Assembly: GCA_934525405.1 (NCBI GenBank)
Contig: CAKSZF010000073.1
Location: 1-7,492, forward strand
DNA length: 7,492 bases
Origin: an uncultured Faecalibacterium sp.
GTDB lineage: Bacteria; Bacillota; Clostridia; Oscillospirales; Ruminococcaceae
Reading direction: 5' to 3'
The notes below the pieces were generated by a model. The model saw only the letters and a program-made list of their open reading frames with translations, made no database searches and was not told the origin of the DNA. Positions 6,424 to 7,492 of the stretch are shown here, piece after piece (position 1 is the stretch's first letter; the number at the start of each line of letters is the position of its first letter). The translations under genes and the position numbers were made by a program.

Positions 6424-6434
6424 AAAGAAGAAAG

Positions 6435-6464
6435 GCATCCTTGTGTCCAACAGACACGGGATGC
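6435..6464 (+). other. Hairpin in the pta 5' leader
   Basis: GCATCC (6435-6440) pairs with GGATGC (6459-6464). After a one-base bulge, TGTGTC (6442-6447) pairs with GACACG (6453-6458), including one U-G pair, around a CAACA loop. The stem begins a few bases after the predicted transcript start and ends about 20 nt before the ribosome site (6485-6490). The stretch after it is AAATTTTGG, too short a T-run for a strong terminator. It is probably a 5' mRNA-stabilising structure or a weak attenuator. Confidence 0.5.
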
Positions 6465-6497
6465 AAATTTTGGAAAGCATTTTCGGAGGTAATCACA

Positions 6498-7492
6498 ATG
6501 GCTGATATGTTTGCACCGCTGGTAGCACAGCTGAAGGCAAATCCCAAGACGATCGTGTTCACCGAGGGCAATGACCCCCGCATTCTGGAGGCCGCAAGCA
6601 AGCTGCTGGCCGAGGGCGTGCTGAAGGTCGTTATGGTGGGCAACGAGGCAGAGTGCAAGGCTGCTGCCGCCGCCGGTAACTTTGATATTTCCGCTGCCGA
6701 GATCATCGACCCGGAGAACTACGCCGGCTTCGATGAGATGGTCAGCACCATGGTGGAGCTGCGCAAGGGCAAGCAGTCCGCAGAGGAGTGCACCGCCCTG
6801 CTGAAGAAGTCCAACTACTTCGGCACCATGCTGGTGAAGATGGGCAAGGCAGACTGCCTGCTGGGCGGCGCTACCTACTCCACCGCCGACACCATCCGTC
6901 CCGCTCTGCAGCTGGTCAAGACCAAGAAGGGCGCACATCTGGTGAGCTCCTGCTTTATTCTGGACCGCGACTGCGGCGAAGAGGGCCTGAAGCGCATTGC
7001 CATGGGCGACTGCGCTGTCAACATTGATTACACCGATACCGTCGATAAGGCTACCGGCGAGGTCAAGGTTTCTGCTGCTTCCAAGCTGGCTGAGGTGGCT
7101 GTGGAGACTGCCCGCACCGCAAAGCTGTTCGGCATCGACCCGAAGGTGGCTGTGCTGAGCTTCTCCACCAAGGGCTCCGGCAAGGGCGGCACCGTGGCAC
7201 TGAGCCACGATGCTACCATCAAGGCACAGGAGATGGATTCCGAGCTGGCTGTGGACGGCGAGCTGCAGTTTGACGCAGCCGTTGCTCCCGAGGTTGCACA
7301 GGTCAAGTGCAAGGGCAGCAAGGTGGCTGGTCAGGCCAACACCTTCATTTTCCCCTGCATCGAGGCCGGCAACATCGGCTATAAGATCGCACAGCGCCTG
7401 GGCGGCTACGCTGCTTACGGCCCCATCCTGCAGGGTCTGAACGCTCCCATCAACGATCTGTCCCGCGGCTGCAACGCAGACGAGGTGTACAA
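6498..7492 (+). CDS. pta: Phosphate acetyltransferase (3' end cut by window)
   Basis: This cytosolic enzyme converts acetyl-CoA and phosphate to acetyl phosphate and CoA; acetate kinase then makes ATP and acetate. The frame is open from the ATG at 6498 to the window edge, giving 331 residues. By comparison with Bacillus Pta only about 11-12 residues are missing. Recognisable blocks are FTEGNDPRILEAA (21-33), NYFGTMLVKMGKADCLLGGA (106-125), STADTIRPALQLVKTKKGAH (128-147), VAVLSFSTKGSGKGG (217-231), DGELQFDAA (253-261) and the long C-terminal signature FPCIEAGNIGYKIAQRLGG to NDLSRGCNADEVY (285-331). Residues about 177-196 appear to be an insertion of some 14 residues relative to Bacillus. There is no N-terminal DRTGG/CBS regulatory region as in E. 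coli Pta, so this is the short form. A GGAGGT site (6485-6490) lies 7 nt before the ATG. Codon use (many GCT, ACC, TCC, AAG) suggests high expression. Confidence 0.97.
   Translation, partial: MADMFAPLVAQLKANPKTIVFTEGNDPRILEAASKLLAEGVLKVVMVGNEAECKAAAAAGNFDISAAEIIDPENYAGFDEMVSTMVELRKGKQSAEECTALLKKSNYFGTMLVKMGKADCLLGGATYSTADTIRPALQLVKTKKGAHLVSSCFILDRDCGEEGLKRIAMGDCAVNIDYTDTVDKATGEVKVSAASKLAEVAVETARTAKLFGIDPKVAVLSFSTKGSGKGGTVALSHDATIKAQEMDSELAVDGELQFDAAVAPEVAQVKCKGSKVAGQANTFIFPCIEAGNIGYKIAQRLGGYAAYGPILQGLNAPINDLSRGCNADEVY

Noticed and set aside
6417..7208. 263-aa minus-strand open frame opposite pta
   Set aside because: It is the complement of pta coding sequence and crosses the predicted pta promoter and leader; no ribosome site or motif supports it.

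Overview
The window (about 60% GC by eye) looks like a chromosomal housekeeping segment from a Gram-positive anaerobe of the Clostridia. It most resembles the Oscillospiraceae/Ruminococcaceae, for example Faecalibacterium or a near relative. The basis is strong GGAGG-type ribosome binding sites, hairpin terminators with T-tracts, a Firmicutes-style phosphate acetyltransferase, and a PRK06851-type duplicated P-loop protein known mainly from Firmicutes. The genus is inferred from protein resemblance and was not tested by a search. No mobile element, CRISPR array, tRNA, rRNA or phage gene is visible.

Layout. (1) Plus strand, 39-2013: an extended -10 promoter, a short structured leader, glyA (serine hydroxymethyltransferase), a strong hairpin terminator, then cobO (ATP:corrinoid adenosyltransferase) starting only 26 nt past the terminator's T-run. 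(2) A near-perfect bidirectional terminator at 2024-2060 closes both cobO and the opposing gene. (3) Minus strand, 6301 down to 2067: a three-gene, probably co-transcribed set. In transcription order it holds a family 4 Fe-S uracil-DNA glycosylase, a PRK06851-family two-copy P-loop ATPase, and an 829-aa protein that fuses an N-terminal RecB/Cas4-like PD-(D/E)XK nuclease to an XPD/DinG-like Fe-S helicase. (4) A compact divergent promoter region at about 6365-6425, where two back-to-back promoters share the same GTGCTA extended -10 core. (5) Plus strand, 6498 to the window end: pta (phosphate acetyltransferase), missing about its last dozen residues.

How the genes work together. glyA feeds one-carbon metabolism (serine to glycine plus methylene-tetrahydrofolate). 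cobO makes adenosylcobalamin, and with no other cobalamin genes nearby this copy may serve salvage; that is inference. pta, with an acetate kinase that would lie outside the window, makes acetyl phosphate for ATP synthesis. The minus-strand set reads as a DNA-repair unit: uracil excision plus a nuclease-helicase, both carrying predicted iron-sulfur clusters, with an uncharacterised ATPase between them. That ATPase and its possible link to the repair proteins are the least understood part of the window. Nothing here is clearly a new defence or mobile system. The rest is ordinary core genome with some noteworthy regulatory architecture.
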